Assembly (NCBI GenBank): GCA_907163375.1
Contig: CAJQUW010008964.1
Span: forward strand, 772,501 to 836,500
Length of the DNA stretch: 64,000 nt
Source of the DNA: Prostheceraeus crozeri
Lineage: Eukaryota; Platyhelminthes; Polycladida; Euryleptidae
Direction of reading: 5' to 3'
Part shown: positions 49,030-58,248 of the stretch, piece by piece
Layout: each line of letters opens with the position of its first letter
How positions within the stretch are numbered: the first letter of the stretch is position 1
The notes under the pieces: generated by a model
What the model saw: the letters and a program-made list of their open reading frames with translations, nothing else
Told to the model about the DNA's origin: nothing
Database searches by the model: none
Translations under genes and position numbers: made by a program

Positions 49030-49854
49030 ATGGATAAAATTAGAGCTGATAATGTTAAAAGAATAAAACAATTAGAAGAGTTAATAAAACAAAGAAATAT
49101 TATGAAAGAAAATCATCTTCAACATAGAATGATAAAAGCTGGTATTCAATCTGATATGTTTGAAAAAATGCAGCAAACCGAGCAAGTAAAAACTGCTTTT
49201 GAAAAAACTATGAAACCATTTAAAACTCTTGAAAAAGAACTTACAAATAATGATAAACAAATTGATATAACAGATCCAGAGCACAAAACTATATTAGATG
49301 ACTATGGATTACTAGAATCAAACATTAATAAGAAATTACCAAAATCTATGCAATTTGAACATTCTATCTCATTTATAGATGGAAAAACAATACCTAGATT
49401 TTATCTCGGACAAAAAGAAATATTTCCACAACCTTTTCGAGGTTTAATTTTTTCACCAGATAAATATCCTTTTAATTTAGATAGAAATTTTGTTGATCTT
49501 TTAAGAGGAGCAGATTTAAATAATTATGCTGTAGAAGATCTCATAAAATATAAAGCTATGTTAGATAGAGTTGGTGCAGTAAAATCTCTTAGACGTTATA
49601 AACAATTAGAAAATTTATTATCAACGGGAGTTAAAGTAGGGAAAGGTTTATCTGAAAAACAGAAAACAGAAAAAACTGTATTCTTACCGGATGATCCACA
49701 AGAATTACTAAATAGATTAAATATTTTAATATCGGCAATAAAAGAAGGACATAATTCTAGTTTCAATGAATTTCATGCTATATTGAAAAGACTGTTAGAA
49801 AAGAAGATTCTAAATGAAGAGGATTATAAAAGTATAACGAACCGAATGTTCTAG
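49030..49854 (+). CDS. Conserved Maverick protein of unknown function
   Basis: I choose ATG 49030 (AAAATGG context); an in-frame ATG at 48976 is the alternative. The 274-residue product starts with a coiled-coil-like Lys/Glu/Gln region (RIKQLEELIKQRNIMKE), has a central globular part with FYLGQKEIF and FSPDKYPFN followed by DLIKYKAML, and a helical C-terminus after VFLPDDPQELLNRL. The layout, a helical start, a short aromatic core and a VFLPDDP-type motif before the last helices, matches proteins seen repeatedly in invertebrate Mavericks. The stop TAG lies at a GGGCTTCGCCC mini-hairpin. The frame is intact. Confidence 0.65.
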   Translation: MDKIRADNVKRIKQLEELIKQRNIMKENHLQHRMIKAGIQSDMFEKMQQTEQVKTAFEKTMKPFKTLEKELTNNDKQIDITDPEHKTILDDYGLLESNINKKLPKSMQFEHSISFIDGKTIPRFYLGQKEIFPQPFRGLIFSPDKYPFNLDRNFVDLLRGADLNNYAVEDLIKYKAMLDRVGAVKSLRRYKQLENLLSTGVKVGKGLSEKQKTEKTVFLPDDPQELLNRLNILISAIKEGHNSSFNEFHAILKRLLEKKILNEEDYKSITNRMF

Positions 49855-49966
49855 GGCTTCGCCCGTAGCTGAAATATGTTGTTTCTAATTTTTATTTATG
49901 ATTTTTATCTATGATTTTTATCAACGTTTTTTATCTATAATATTTATTCAAAATTTTAACTAAAAA

Positions 49967-50755
49967 ATGTGTTCAGCAGATTTAGACAAAATTAATAATC
50001 ATTTAGAAAATTTGACAGAGATTTTGGGTTCATCAAAATTTAGTACGACGTTAAAAATTATAACAACTACTTCATCACACGCTTGTAATTTAGAACCCAT
50101 TCTACATTTGGAACAAAATAAAAATTATCAAATTGCATTGACTAGTTTCTCTACATTTAACAGTATTCAAAATGTTATAAAAGATGTGAATGATCAATTT
50201 AGATATTCTATTGATAAAGGCAAAACATGGAAAATATTAACTTTTCTTCCTGGTTCTTACGAAGTTTAATCAATATCAAATGAAATTAAGAGACATTTAG
50301 GTATACCATTTAAAGATAAGAAACAATTACATTTTGCAGTTGAACCGGCAGTCAATAAATTTTCTCTTACTTTAGACGAAAATCATCAAGTTGATTTTAA
50401 TCATGATAGATCATTGTCAAAGCTATTAGGATTAAATAAACAAACCTAAAGTCAAGGTTATCATTTAGGTGAGAAGATTCCAAAAATAACTGAAATAAAT
50501 TCAATTGTTGTACATTGTGACATTATTGAAGGAGGATATATAAATGGTAAATTGTCAAATTTAATATTCAGTTTTCCAGCTTTTACTGTACCCATTGGTT
50601 ATAGATTAAATGTAATTCCACAAACATTAATATATTTCCCTATTACAAGAAAAACTATTAACAATATTAACATGAGAATCACTGATGAGAAAGGACAAGA
50701 AATAAATTTTGGAGGTGAAGAGATTATGATAGATCTTTTCGTTCGAGAGGTATAA
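49967..50755 (+). pseudogene. Penton-like (single jelly-roll type) virion protein, two stops
   Basis: A single frame from ATG 49967 to TAA 50755 is broken by TAA at 50267-50269 and TAA at 50447-50449; the reading on both sides continues in the same frame. The intact length would be about 262 residues. Beta-rich content with NYQIALTSFSTF early and, at the end, IYFPITRKTINNI then MRITDEKGQEINFGGEEI matches a conserved Maverick protein with a jelly-roll-like pattern, thought to correspond to the vertex (penton) protein. The penton role is by analogy. Neither stop is at a frameshift, so decay is by point mutation. Confidence 0.65.
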
Positions 50756-50783
50756 ACTCCCGTTCGAGAGGTATAAACTCCCA
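50740..50783. repeat. 22-bp tandem duplication at the end of the penton-like gene
   Basis: CGTTCGAGAGGTATAAACTC with two following bases occurs twice in a row; the first copy overlaps the stop codon. A GCGAAGC mini-hairpin motif follows at 50785. The site is close to where polymerase sequence is missing and may mark the deletion or its repair. Confidence 0.8.
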
Positions 50784-50860
50784 CGCGAAGCTATAGAAGT
50801 TTAATTTTCTTCTTCTCATTATTATTCTTCTTACTCTTTTTCTTTAAAAAATAAAAAAAT

Positions 50861-51349
50861 TCAATATATATTTCCAATGAGCTCTTTAATAAATTAGACG
50901 CTGCTGGATATGTTGGAGGAGAATTGTGTTAAGGGAAAAATGATTATGGAAATGGTGGAATTATTTTTGCAATGTTTATTGCTCCTAAAATAAAATATTG
51001 TATTACTGTAGATGAACAAGGGAGACTTAGTGAAAAGAAAACATTCAAAGGATATTCACAAGATAAAGTAAAAGTAGAAGATTTTCTAAAATTATATTCG
51101 TGGAAAACATTATCGACTACAGTTAATAAACCATGGAAAAGATCTTTAGAAACTGGAATTAGTATTCCTGATAAAAATAATAATACTGAAGAAAAAAAAT
51201 TTTCTGGTCAAATAAATATTCTTAAGCGTCAAGCACCTGATGAAAATGAAATTATGTTACCTTATAACGGAGAAGATATTCAAGCTGAAATATTTCAAAC
51301 AATCGTCTGTGAGAGTAATTTAAGTGATGATGATGACACGTGGGAATAA
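50861..51349 (+). pseudogene. C-terminal remnant of Maverick protein-primed DNA polymerase B
   Basis: The open stretch after 50861 includes NELFNKLDAAGYVGG, then, past a TAA at 50930-50932, GKNDYGNGGIIF, MFIAPKIKYC, KTFKGYS and a final RQAPDENEIMLPY. This order is the recognisable end of Maverick family-B polymerases, downstream of the catalytic palm. The exonuclease domain, the protein-priming region and the catalytic DTD-type motifs are absent: the sequence just upstream is AT-rich and stop-filled. About 162 codons remain of an enzyme usually near 1,000. The element therefore cannot copy itself without help. Confidence 0.8.
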
Positions 51350-51360
51350 TAATTTTTTTA

Positions 51361-51535
51361 TTACATCTAAAAATTTTATAACATCTAAGAACTTATTACA
51401 TCTAAAAATTTTATTACATCTAAAAATTTTATAACATCTAAAAATTTTATAACATCTAAAAACTTATTACATCTAAAAATTTTATTACATCTAAAATTTC
51501 ATAACATCTAAAAACTTATTACATATGAAAATATA
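51361..51535. repeat. AT-rich tandem repeat between convergent genes
   Basis: About ten copies of a 17-18 bp unit, ACATCTAAAAATTTTAT with variants, fill the gap between the polymerase remnant and the minus-strand gene. It may act in transcription termination or simply be repeat expansion. Confidence 0.85.
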
Positions 51536-51576
51536 TTTATCGAATATTTTTGTATTTTCTATTAAGTTTTATCATA

Positions 51577-52986
51577 TTAAGTTTTATCATATAAAGTTTT
51601 ATCAAAAGATAATTTAAATTTTTTTTCACTAACTATTGATTCTTGATCATCATCATCAATTGATTCTTCATCATCATCATAAATTGATTCTTCAACATCA
51701 TAAATTACACTTTTTGGTATAGGATGCCATTCCCTGATAGGATACCATTCTCTTATTGGAATATCTAACTCTAAATTACATTTATTATTTGATAATAATA
51801 TAATAGAGAAAAATATTGGTCTTTGATCTCTTTTGGAAAATTTAATAACACCACCATAATCTGAATCACTTTTAGTTTTTATTAAAGATGATAAAATTTT
51901 AAATTGATTAGATGTAAATCCTAATTTAAATTTTGTAGACCCGACACATAGTTGTCTAACAGTATCTTCAACTATACATTCATTATTATTTTCAATTGTA
52001 AGAAAATGAAATTTAGATAAATTTTGATTACATGTAGTATTAATATCATGTACATCAGTATGAGATATAAATTTTTCTTCACTTAAATTTTTATAATTAC
52101 TAATATTTTTATAATCTTTTTTACCATTTACACCTTTTTCAGATGTTTCAGAATCATCTACATTATCATCATCTATATTAACATCATCATTATTATTATA
52201 AGATTCTTTAAGATCGGGCAAAGCCCTAGAACCTTCGGTTCGTTTATTATGATTATGATTATGGTCATTGTTAATAGTATAAGGTGTTGTCCACATATAA
52301 AGTTTTTCTTCTTGAGCTAAACCATTTATATAAGATTTTAACAAATTAATATTTAAGTTTGAATATGATCCTATATATGTATCATCATCATATCTTTGGG
52401 GCATTTCTAATGTTTCTTGTTTATAAATTGTATCTCTGTAATAAACTTGACATAATAATTCTTCATTATGTTTTTTACTCTCGATATGAATATTATATTG
52501 GTTTTGTTCATCAACAAATAATCTTATTTTTTCTTTGGAAAAAGATTTTAATTTTTTAACTAATTCTTTAATATTGATATAATTAATAATTTTAGTTTCT
52601 ATCCAATCAGTATTACTAATTGGCAACACTGCTCTAATAAATCCATAAACATTATTATGACCTATTATAACCATATTTTCTTTATTTAATTCCACATAAG
52701 CTACATCATTATATTTACTTACTATATCCATAAATTTAATAAATGGATTACCTGGAAATAAACAATAATTTGTTTCTATAGAAGGTAAACCTTTAGTCTG
52801 TTCTCTAAATATTTCGGCTTGTAATTGAAATAAAATATTAACATCTATACATGGATTTGTAATAGTATTATTATTATTATTATTATTATTATCAAAACAT
52901 TTATTTTCAAATCCCGTTGATCTCGTCGAATAAGAAGAACAGGATGATGCGGGTGAATATAATTTTTTTAAATTTACTTTATCCAT
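51577..52986 (-). CDS. Putative DNA sliding-clamp-like protein
   Basis: An intact 469-residue frame on the minus strand. After a Ser-rich start and an Asn homopolymer come two segments that look like clamp half-domains: residues ~70-190 with FIKFMDIVSKYNDVAYVELN and INIKELVKKLKSFSKEKIRL, and residues ~335-405 with KFKLGFTSNQFKILSSLI and a beta-rich stretch. A low-complexity His/Asn/Asp linker joins them and an acidic tail with repeated DDDEESI ends the protein. Alternating helix-then-strand pattern with KELVKKLK is PCNA-like. This is a fold guess by eye; no catalytic motif is present. Its position next to the polymerase gene would fit a processivity factor. Confidence 0.4.
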   Translation of the reverse strand: MDKVNLKKLYSPASSCSSYSTRSTGFENKCFDNNNNNNNNTITNPCIDVNILFQLQAEIFREQTKGLPSIETNYCLFPGNPFIKFMDIVSKYNDVAYVELNKENMVIIGHNNVYGFIRAVLPISNTDWIETKIINYINIKELVKKLKSFSKEKIRLFVDEQNQYNIHIESKKHNEELLCQVYYRDTIYKQETLEMPQRYDDDTYIGSYSNLNINLLKSYINGLAQEEKLYMWTTPYTINNDHNHNHNKRTEGSRALPDLKESYNNNDDVNIDDDNVDDSETSEKGVNGKKDYKNISNYKNLSEEKFISHTDVHDINTTCNQNLSKFHFLTIENNNECIVEDTVRQLCVGSTKFKLGFTSNQFKILSSLIKTKSDSDYGGVIKFSKRDQRPIFFSIILLSNNKCNLELDIPIREWYPIREWHPIPKSVIYDVEESIYDDDEESIDDDDQESIVSEKKFKLSFDKTLYDKT

Positions 52987-53032
52987 TTTTTTATTTTTAT
53001 TAGAAAAAAATTTATTTTTTTATTGTTAAAAA

Positions 53033-53908
53033 ATGATGTTACCAAATGTTGGTGGAGGTGCATATATCCCGAATAATCGTGAATTGGAAATAGAAATAGA
53101 AAATTATATCATGAAAACTGGAGACGTTTTAACTGGTCCATTGCATCTTTCTATTCTTCCGCAACAAAATACAGAGTTAACAAATAAACAATATGTTGAT
53201 ACACAAATTAATGACTTAAAAGAAAAATATATAAACGATGTTTTGGTTCCACTGATGAATGAATTAAAGTTGCTTAAACTTGATGACAAATCATTAAACG
53301 AAAAATTATCAAAACTTGATAAAAAGGATAGAGAGCCAGAAGCAGATATAGCAAAACTTTTTAAAAAGATTTCAGAACAATCAAAAATTTTAATATTACT
53401 TTCTTTAAATTTAAAATCTGCTGTAATTAAAAATAAACATCAGACAAAAATGTTAAAAGAACAATTAGAAAATGAAATAGAAAAACTTCCTGAAAGAATT
53501 TAAAAAAAATTAAAGCAGTTACAAACTACATTCATAAAAAGTGTTGATGAATTAAGTTCTAAAATTACTCAACAAATGAAAAAGATGAATAGAATAATAA
53601 ATGAAGTAAACTCACTTAATCAAAAAGTTGATAAAATGAAAAATCTTAAAATCAATTTAGAAAATGAATTACAAGAAACCTCTAAAGAAAATAAAGAACA
53701 GTTAGATGCTGTTAAAAGACAATTAGATGTTCTTAAAATTAAGTTAAATGCTCTTAAAACGGCATTGAAGATTAATCAGCAGAAAATGCAAGTTAATAGA
53801 AAAGAAATTAAAGTACATCACACGCTGCTTGACGCAATAGATAAAGTGCAACAGTCAATTAATAAAGTTATCTCGAAGTTGTTGTCCATTCACAAACGTA
53901 AATCTTGA
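53033..53908 (+). pseudogene. Fibre-like coiled-coil virion protein, one stop
   Basis: From ATG 53033 the frame reads to TAA 53501-53503, then continues in the same frame to 53908, about 291 codons in all. The N-terminus carries TGDVLTGPL and, about a dozen residues later, TNKQYVD. That pair is the signature repeat of phage tail fibres (TGxxxxGxL ... TxxYVD), where it forms a trimeric beta motif. The rest is long Lys/Leu/Glu heptad sequence (LNEKLSKLDKKDRE, LDVLKIKLNALKT), a trimeric coiled coil by analogy. A receptor-binding spike or fibre at the capsid vertex is inferred. The stop is followed by poly-A, so a slip error cannot be excluded. Confidence 0.55.
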
Positions 53909-54068
53909 TCGACGAAGTCTTGGGTTTCTAACCTATCGGAGCGAAGCTCCTCTCGCTTCAGTCGATCGGACCAAAGGTCCTGAGGTTGTTACCTTATCAT
54001 AAACGTAAATCTTAGCGCAAATATTAACGTAAATATTTTTTCCCAAAAGTCAAATTTAATCCTAAAAA
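53909..54068. other. Intergenic segment with two mini-hairpins
   Basis: GGAGCGAAGCTCC (53938-53950) and GGACCAAAGGTCC (53968-53980) are 5-bp stems with 3-base loops lying 17 bases apart between two plus-strand genes. The first contains GCGAAGC, known as an unusually stable DNA mini-hairpin. Confidence 0.8.
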
Positions 54069-54633
54069 ATGCCTATAATTTATAAACACAATCTTAAGCA
54101 TTTTGCTTCATATCAAAAAATTGCTCATGAACCATCTATGAAATCTGTTCACCATTATGACAGTGTAGAAACAATCGGAACACAAAAGTTCCTAGGCACC
54201 GCAGGTGCCGTTCAAAAAGAAGGGGATGGTATATTTTCTGGTATTGGAAGTATCGTTAACTTAATTAAAAATAATAAAGATTTGATTACATCTGCTGCTA
54301 AAGGAGCAGCTGCTATAGGCAGTACAGCCAGTGCAATATCAAATGCTGTTAAATCTCAAAACGAATTAAAACAACTAGAAGCTATTCGTAAACTTAGGAA
54401 TGATTCTGAAGAACTAAAATTTAAAAAAAACTTTCAGAGGAAAAAAAAACAAAATTGCTAACATAGCTGTGGGGGAAACCTTGAGGAGCGGAGCTCCGTC
54501 TGATAGTAAACATAAGAAGAAATCAGGCGTAGCCATAAAACGTTCAATTGAAGAAATAAGAGGTAATGGCGTGAGCAGCAACCTTCGGTTTAACCAGCAA
54601 AGCTGTAGCGGAGCTGGTCTAGCAAAATTCTAA
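54069..54633 (+). pseudogene. Small hydrophobic-core virion protein, frameshifted
   Basis: From ATG 54069 the frame runs 130 codons. Residues ~54-98 (IFSGIGSIVNLI then SAAKGAAAIGSTASAISNAV) are Gly/Ala-rich and amphipathic, then a Lys/Arg-rich stretch follows. At an A8 run near 54440-54450 the frame ends soon after, while another frame remains open to TAA 54631 with a basic and Gly-rich tail. The layout, a hydrophobic Ala/Gly helix plus a basic tail, resembles minor core or membrane-active capsid proteins of the adenovirus pVI/pX kind found in Mavericks. A mini-hairpin, GGCACCGCAGGTGCC, lies inside the gene (54195-54209). Confidence 0.5.
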
Positions 54634-54639
54634 AATTAT

Positions 54640-54750
54640 ATTTTAGTAAAATTATTTTAGTAAAATTTTTTAGTAAAATGTTTTCAGCAAAATTCTAAAA
54701 TTATATTTTAGTAAAATTTTTTAGTAAAATTTTTTCAGCAAAATTTTTTC
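54640..54750. repeat. AT-rich repeats before the capsid gene
   Basis: Repeated TTTTAGTAAAATTTTTT and CAGCAAAATTCT units fill the leader of the capsid gene. A promoter role is possible but unproven. Confidence 0.75.
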
Positions 54751-54793
54751 TGTGTGTGTGAAAAAACAAAAAGTCAAATTATTTTTTATAAAT

Positions 54794-56128
54794 ATGTCTT
54801 CGCTTATCGAAAATAAATTTAGATTAGACGATCCTCCGTTCGTCAGTTACAATCAAAAAAAGAATGACTATATAAGAATTGCTATGAATCCCGGTTCTTC
54901 CAGTAGAGTGAATACTGGAGGTGATTTAATTTTTGAAGTTGATAATCAGCAGAGTTATATATATTTACCTGATTCGTTTTTACATTGTGAATATTCTTTA
55001 TATAGTGATGCTAATTTTACAACACCATTACCAGATACCGATAATATTGCATTAGAGAATGATTTTTTTCCAAGATTATTTACACAAATGCGTTTAGATG
55101 TTGCAACTCAAAATATAGAAACAATAAGTGATTCTCCAGGTGTAATTGATACAATGCTTAGATTTATAACAATTGGTGAAAATAATAAAAAGTATGAAAT
55201 CGAAGGTTGGTTTCCTGATACTAATGATGGTATAATTGTTGATGATTTATCTCACGCTGGAACAGATGCAGCAGGAATTGCGAAAGATGTAGAAAATATT
55301 GCAAAACATTTAAATAAAACAAATAATGATGCATATAAAGAAAGACGTGAATTTAACAAGAAAAGTAAAGAGACAATAAATTGGTCATTGTCTCCATTAT
55401 TCGGATATTTAGATTATGATAAAATATCATATCAATTAAAATTTAAGTTAATAATTCATCGCACAGCAAATAATGAATTAATCTTTTTTGGTAAGACTGG
55501 AAAAAAAGCATATTTAAAAATTGATTGACTTGAATGGTGGATTAAGCATATTACTCCTAGTTTAGAGATTGAAACAGCTATTGCAAAAAGATTAAATACT
55601 AACAAACCAATTCCAGTAAATTTTCTAAAGCGTACTGCTAGTTCAGTAACTTTTTCCGATCAAAGATTTAACTGGCATTTTACTAGAACTTCAAATACCC
55701 CAAGATATTTATTACTAACATTTCAAAGAAATAATTCTCCAAGTTTTGATAAGAACAACAATCTCTTCCATATTAATACAATTCGAAGTTTACAAGTTTC
55801 ATTAAATCAAACCCGATATCCAATTGATCCATTAAGATTCGATGATACCAATAATCAATTTATGGAAGGATATGATGCTTATAGAAATCTTTGTATACAA
55901 TTTGGAGTAGAACCACAATTAACTCCTGGAGATTGGAGACATTTACATCCTGTTTTCTGTTTCGATTTAAGTGCACAATCTGAAGATATTATCAAGACTG
56001 GTTGTGATGTAGCAATTAATATTGAAAAAAAAGATTCCACAACTTCATTGATGGCTTATGGTTTATTGCTAGAAGATGTAAAATATTCTATTGAAATTCT
56101 TAATGGAAAGATGGCTAGGATAGGCTAA
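54794..56128 (+). pseudogene. Major capsid protein (double jelly-roll type), one stop
   Basis: I start at ATG 54794 (a TGTG-initiated opening at 54752 has no ATG). The frame runs to TGA 55526-55528 and continues in the same frame to TAA 56128, about 444 codons. The order SYIYLPDSFLHCEY, NDFFPRLFTQMRLDV, ETISDSPGVIDTML and GWFPD, and late RNLCIQFGVE and LLLEDVKYSIEILNGKMARI, is that of Maverick major capsid proteins, relatives of adenovirus hexon and other double-jelly-roll proteins that build icosahedral shells. The single TGA lies where a Trp or Arg codon would need only one change. The protein is otherwise complete. Confidence 0.85.
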
Positions 56129-56149
56129 AGCCCAAGACTTCGACGATTA

Positions 56150-56360
56150 GTTAATTTTTTTTTCATAACTTAAAATTTTGATAACTAGAATAGATTCAAA
56201 ATTTTTGATAACTTCAAATTTTTTCATAACTACAATAGATTAAAAATTCTTAACTTAAAAATTTTTGGTAACTGGAATAGATTAAAAATTTTAGGTGACT
56301 TAAAATTTATTCATACCTAGAATAGATTAAAAATTTTTGGTAACTTAAAATTTTTTTATT
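56150..56360. repeat. AT-rich tandem repeat before the core-protein gene
   Basis: Five or so diverged copies of a ~45-bp unit with AACTAGAATAGATTAAAAAT and GATAACTTAAAATTTT lie between the capsid gene and the next gene. The sequence differs from the other intergenic arrays. Confidence 0.8.
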
Positions 56361-56364
56361 AAAA

Positions 56365-56847
56365 ATGTCGCAAGCGAAAAGTAATAATAATAAAACTGTT
56401 GAATTAAAATAACGTAATATTGTTGACAAAAATACCCCTAAAACTATTACGATTAACAAAAAAAAGTATTACATAAGTAAACCAATGATAGAGAATATTC
56501 AATTACAAGAAGAAAAGAATGGCGGGATTCTCCCATTAATTCCTCTAATAATAGGAGGCATAGCAGCAGCAGGAAGTGTTGCAGGTGGGACAGCTGGTAT
56601 TGTCCAAGCAGTAAATAAAAATAAATCAGAGAAGGCAGCATTAGAAGAACAAAAACGTCATAATAGAGAGTTAGAGAAAGTTGCTAGGGGAGAAGGAGTA
56701 GTAGATAATTTTATTAGTAAATTAAAATTAGTTGATGAAGGAAAACGAGTTCTTAAAAATATTCTCCACAATGTTGATGATCTAATTGAAATTAAAGAAA
56801 CTAAAGATGGTTCTGGAATATATCTAAGTCCTAGTATGATAAGGTAA
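56365..56847 (+). pseudogene. Small core/membrane-active virion protein, one early stop
   Basis: ATG 56365 opens a frame stopped by TAA at 56410-56412 (codon 16) and open again through 56847; an in-frame ATG at 56485 could still start the distal part. Residues after 56518 read GGILPLIPLIIGGIAAAGSV, a Gly/Ala hydrophobic helix, followed by a charged helix and a Gly-Ser-Gly-Ile-Tyr-Leu end. That helix plus a GxGxYL end is typical of a small Maverick protein likened to adenovirus pX/pVI-type core proteins. The role, loading the genome or disrupting membranes, is by analogy. Confidence 0.65.
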
Positions 56848-57337
56848 AACATTTATTTTATCTTTAAAAAGGAATTCTACAAATTCCGAAAATTTAATTA
56901 AATTAAAAATTGCTAATTTAGAGTTATTAAATTATCTATTAAACAAAAATAAAAACTCAAATAGTAAAATTTATGAAGGTAACGACGACAAACAAAGTTT
57001 GGCTACTACCTACGGTGGTGACATACAAAAAACATTAGAAAACTTTCCTGGATTTATTTGGAGTAAATATTCGAAAGAAAAACATCTTCCTGGTCATTCA
57101 TATAACGGTCGAGGAACTCGATTAGATATAAGACTAGATGAGAATAATAATCCGAAACCAGGTGAAGAACCAATAAATAGAGTAGATGCCGCAGCTTACA
57201 GGCATGATTTGGCTTATCGAAATCATGATCTAAGTTCTCGACATGTAGCTGATAAGAAGATGATTCAAGAATTAGATAGTATTCAAAATCCTACATTTAG
57301 AGAAAAAATTGAAAGATTGTTTGTTAAGAAAGCTTGA
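56843..57337 (+). pseudogene. Parvovirus-type phospholipase A2 protein; start codon not found
   Basis: The frame is open from just after TAA 56840 to TGA 57335-57337 but has no ATG; the first possible start is TTG 56999. The product has PGHSYNGRGTRLD, a calcium-loop-like segment (Tyr-x-Gly-x-Gly), then DAAAYRHDLAYRNHD with the His-Asp catalytic pair on a helix, and HVADKKMIQEL. This is the phospholipase A2 motif set of parvovirus VP1 unique regions, also found in Maverick proteins, where it would open endosomal membranes during entry. It overlaps the preceding gene by a few bases. The missing ATG may reflect decay or an undetected upstream start. Confidence 0.65.
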
Positions 57338-58197
57338 CAAGCTAAAATATTATTCGGTCAGGTTTTAAATGAAACGACATCAAAGCTGTCTGAGAGCAAC
57401 ACTCGAACCTACGCCTCCGAAATTCATAAAGAATACAGAAGGCCTAAATATTTATTGAAAGTAAAAGTATTTAATGAAGATTATATTTGGAGTGCTGATC
57501 TTATTCATATGCCGAATGAAAGGGACTACAAATACGCATTGACCGTTATAGATTTATACAAACGATACGCTTGGGTAAAGCCTTTAAAAAATAAAAGTGG
57601 TCTATCAGTTAAATATGCGTTTGAAGAAATCTTTAAAGAAAGTAATAGAAAGCCAAAAAAATTGTTTGTTGATAAAGGGTCGGAATTTTATAACAGAAAC
57701 GTTCAGCCACTATTTGAAACTGTTTATTCAACTGAAAATGCAGGGAAGGCCGTAGTGATAGAAAGATTCAATCGGACGTTAAAAAATAAATTATTCAAGA
57801 AATTTACTGAGCAAAGAAATCAGAAATGGTTGAAGATATTACCAGGAGTTGTAGAAGAGTACAATAATAAAGTTCATTCTGGTATTGAAGAAACTCCAAA
57901 GAATGCTTCTGACGACCCTGATTTGATAAGAAAAAAAATATTCGAGAATAATTATTCGAACGAGAGTAATCCGAATTTGCAGAAACTGAAGCCGAAATTT
58001 AAAATTCGAGATAGAGTTAGAATATTTAAATATAAGAATAATTTGAAAAAGGCTTCGTTGGCTATTGGACTAAAGAAATATTTGAAGTTTGTAAAATAAA
58101 TCAAACTTATCCGATTACTTACGAAATCAAAGATTTAGATGACGAAAATATCAGAGGCCGATTTTATCAAAATGAATTACAACGAACTGATTTTTAA
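57338..58197 (+). pseudogene. Maverick integrase (rve family), frameshifted near the C-terminus
   Basis: The frame is open from 57338, directly after the TGA of the phospholipase gene and in the same frame, through 58099. It has no ATG before the catalytic core; TTG at 57455 is a poor start. The core shows WSADLIHM (first Asp), LFVDKGSEFY (second Asp) and VIERFNRTLK (Glu), the D,D,E triad of retroviral-type integrases. A C-terminal stretch in another frame, 58058-58197, reads FEVCKINQTYPITYEIKD, a chromodomain/SH3-like tail, so one frameshift lies near 58060-58080. The enzyme would join the TIR ends to host DNA, making the 6-bp duplication. Confidence 0.82.
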
Positions 58198-58248
58198 TCA
58201 TCATTATCATTATTATTGGAACTAACGTTTTTCGGGAATTAAATTCCC

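Noticed and set aside
50267..56412. TAA read as glutamine (alternative genetic code) in the Maverick
   Set aside because: CAA is used freely for Gln in the same genes and TAA ends several intact frames, so nonsense mutation is simpler.
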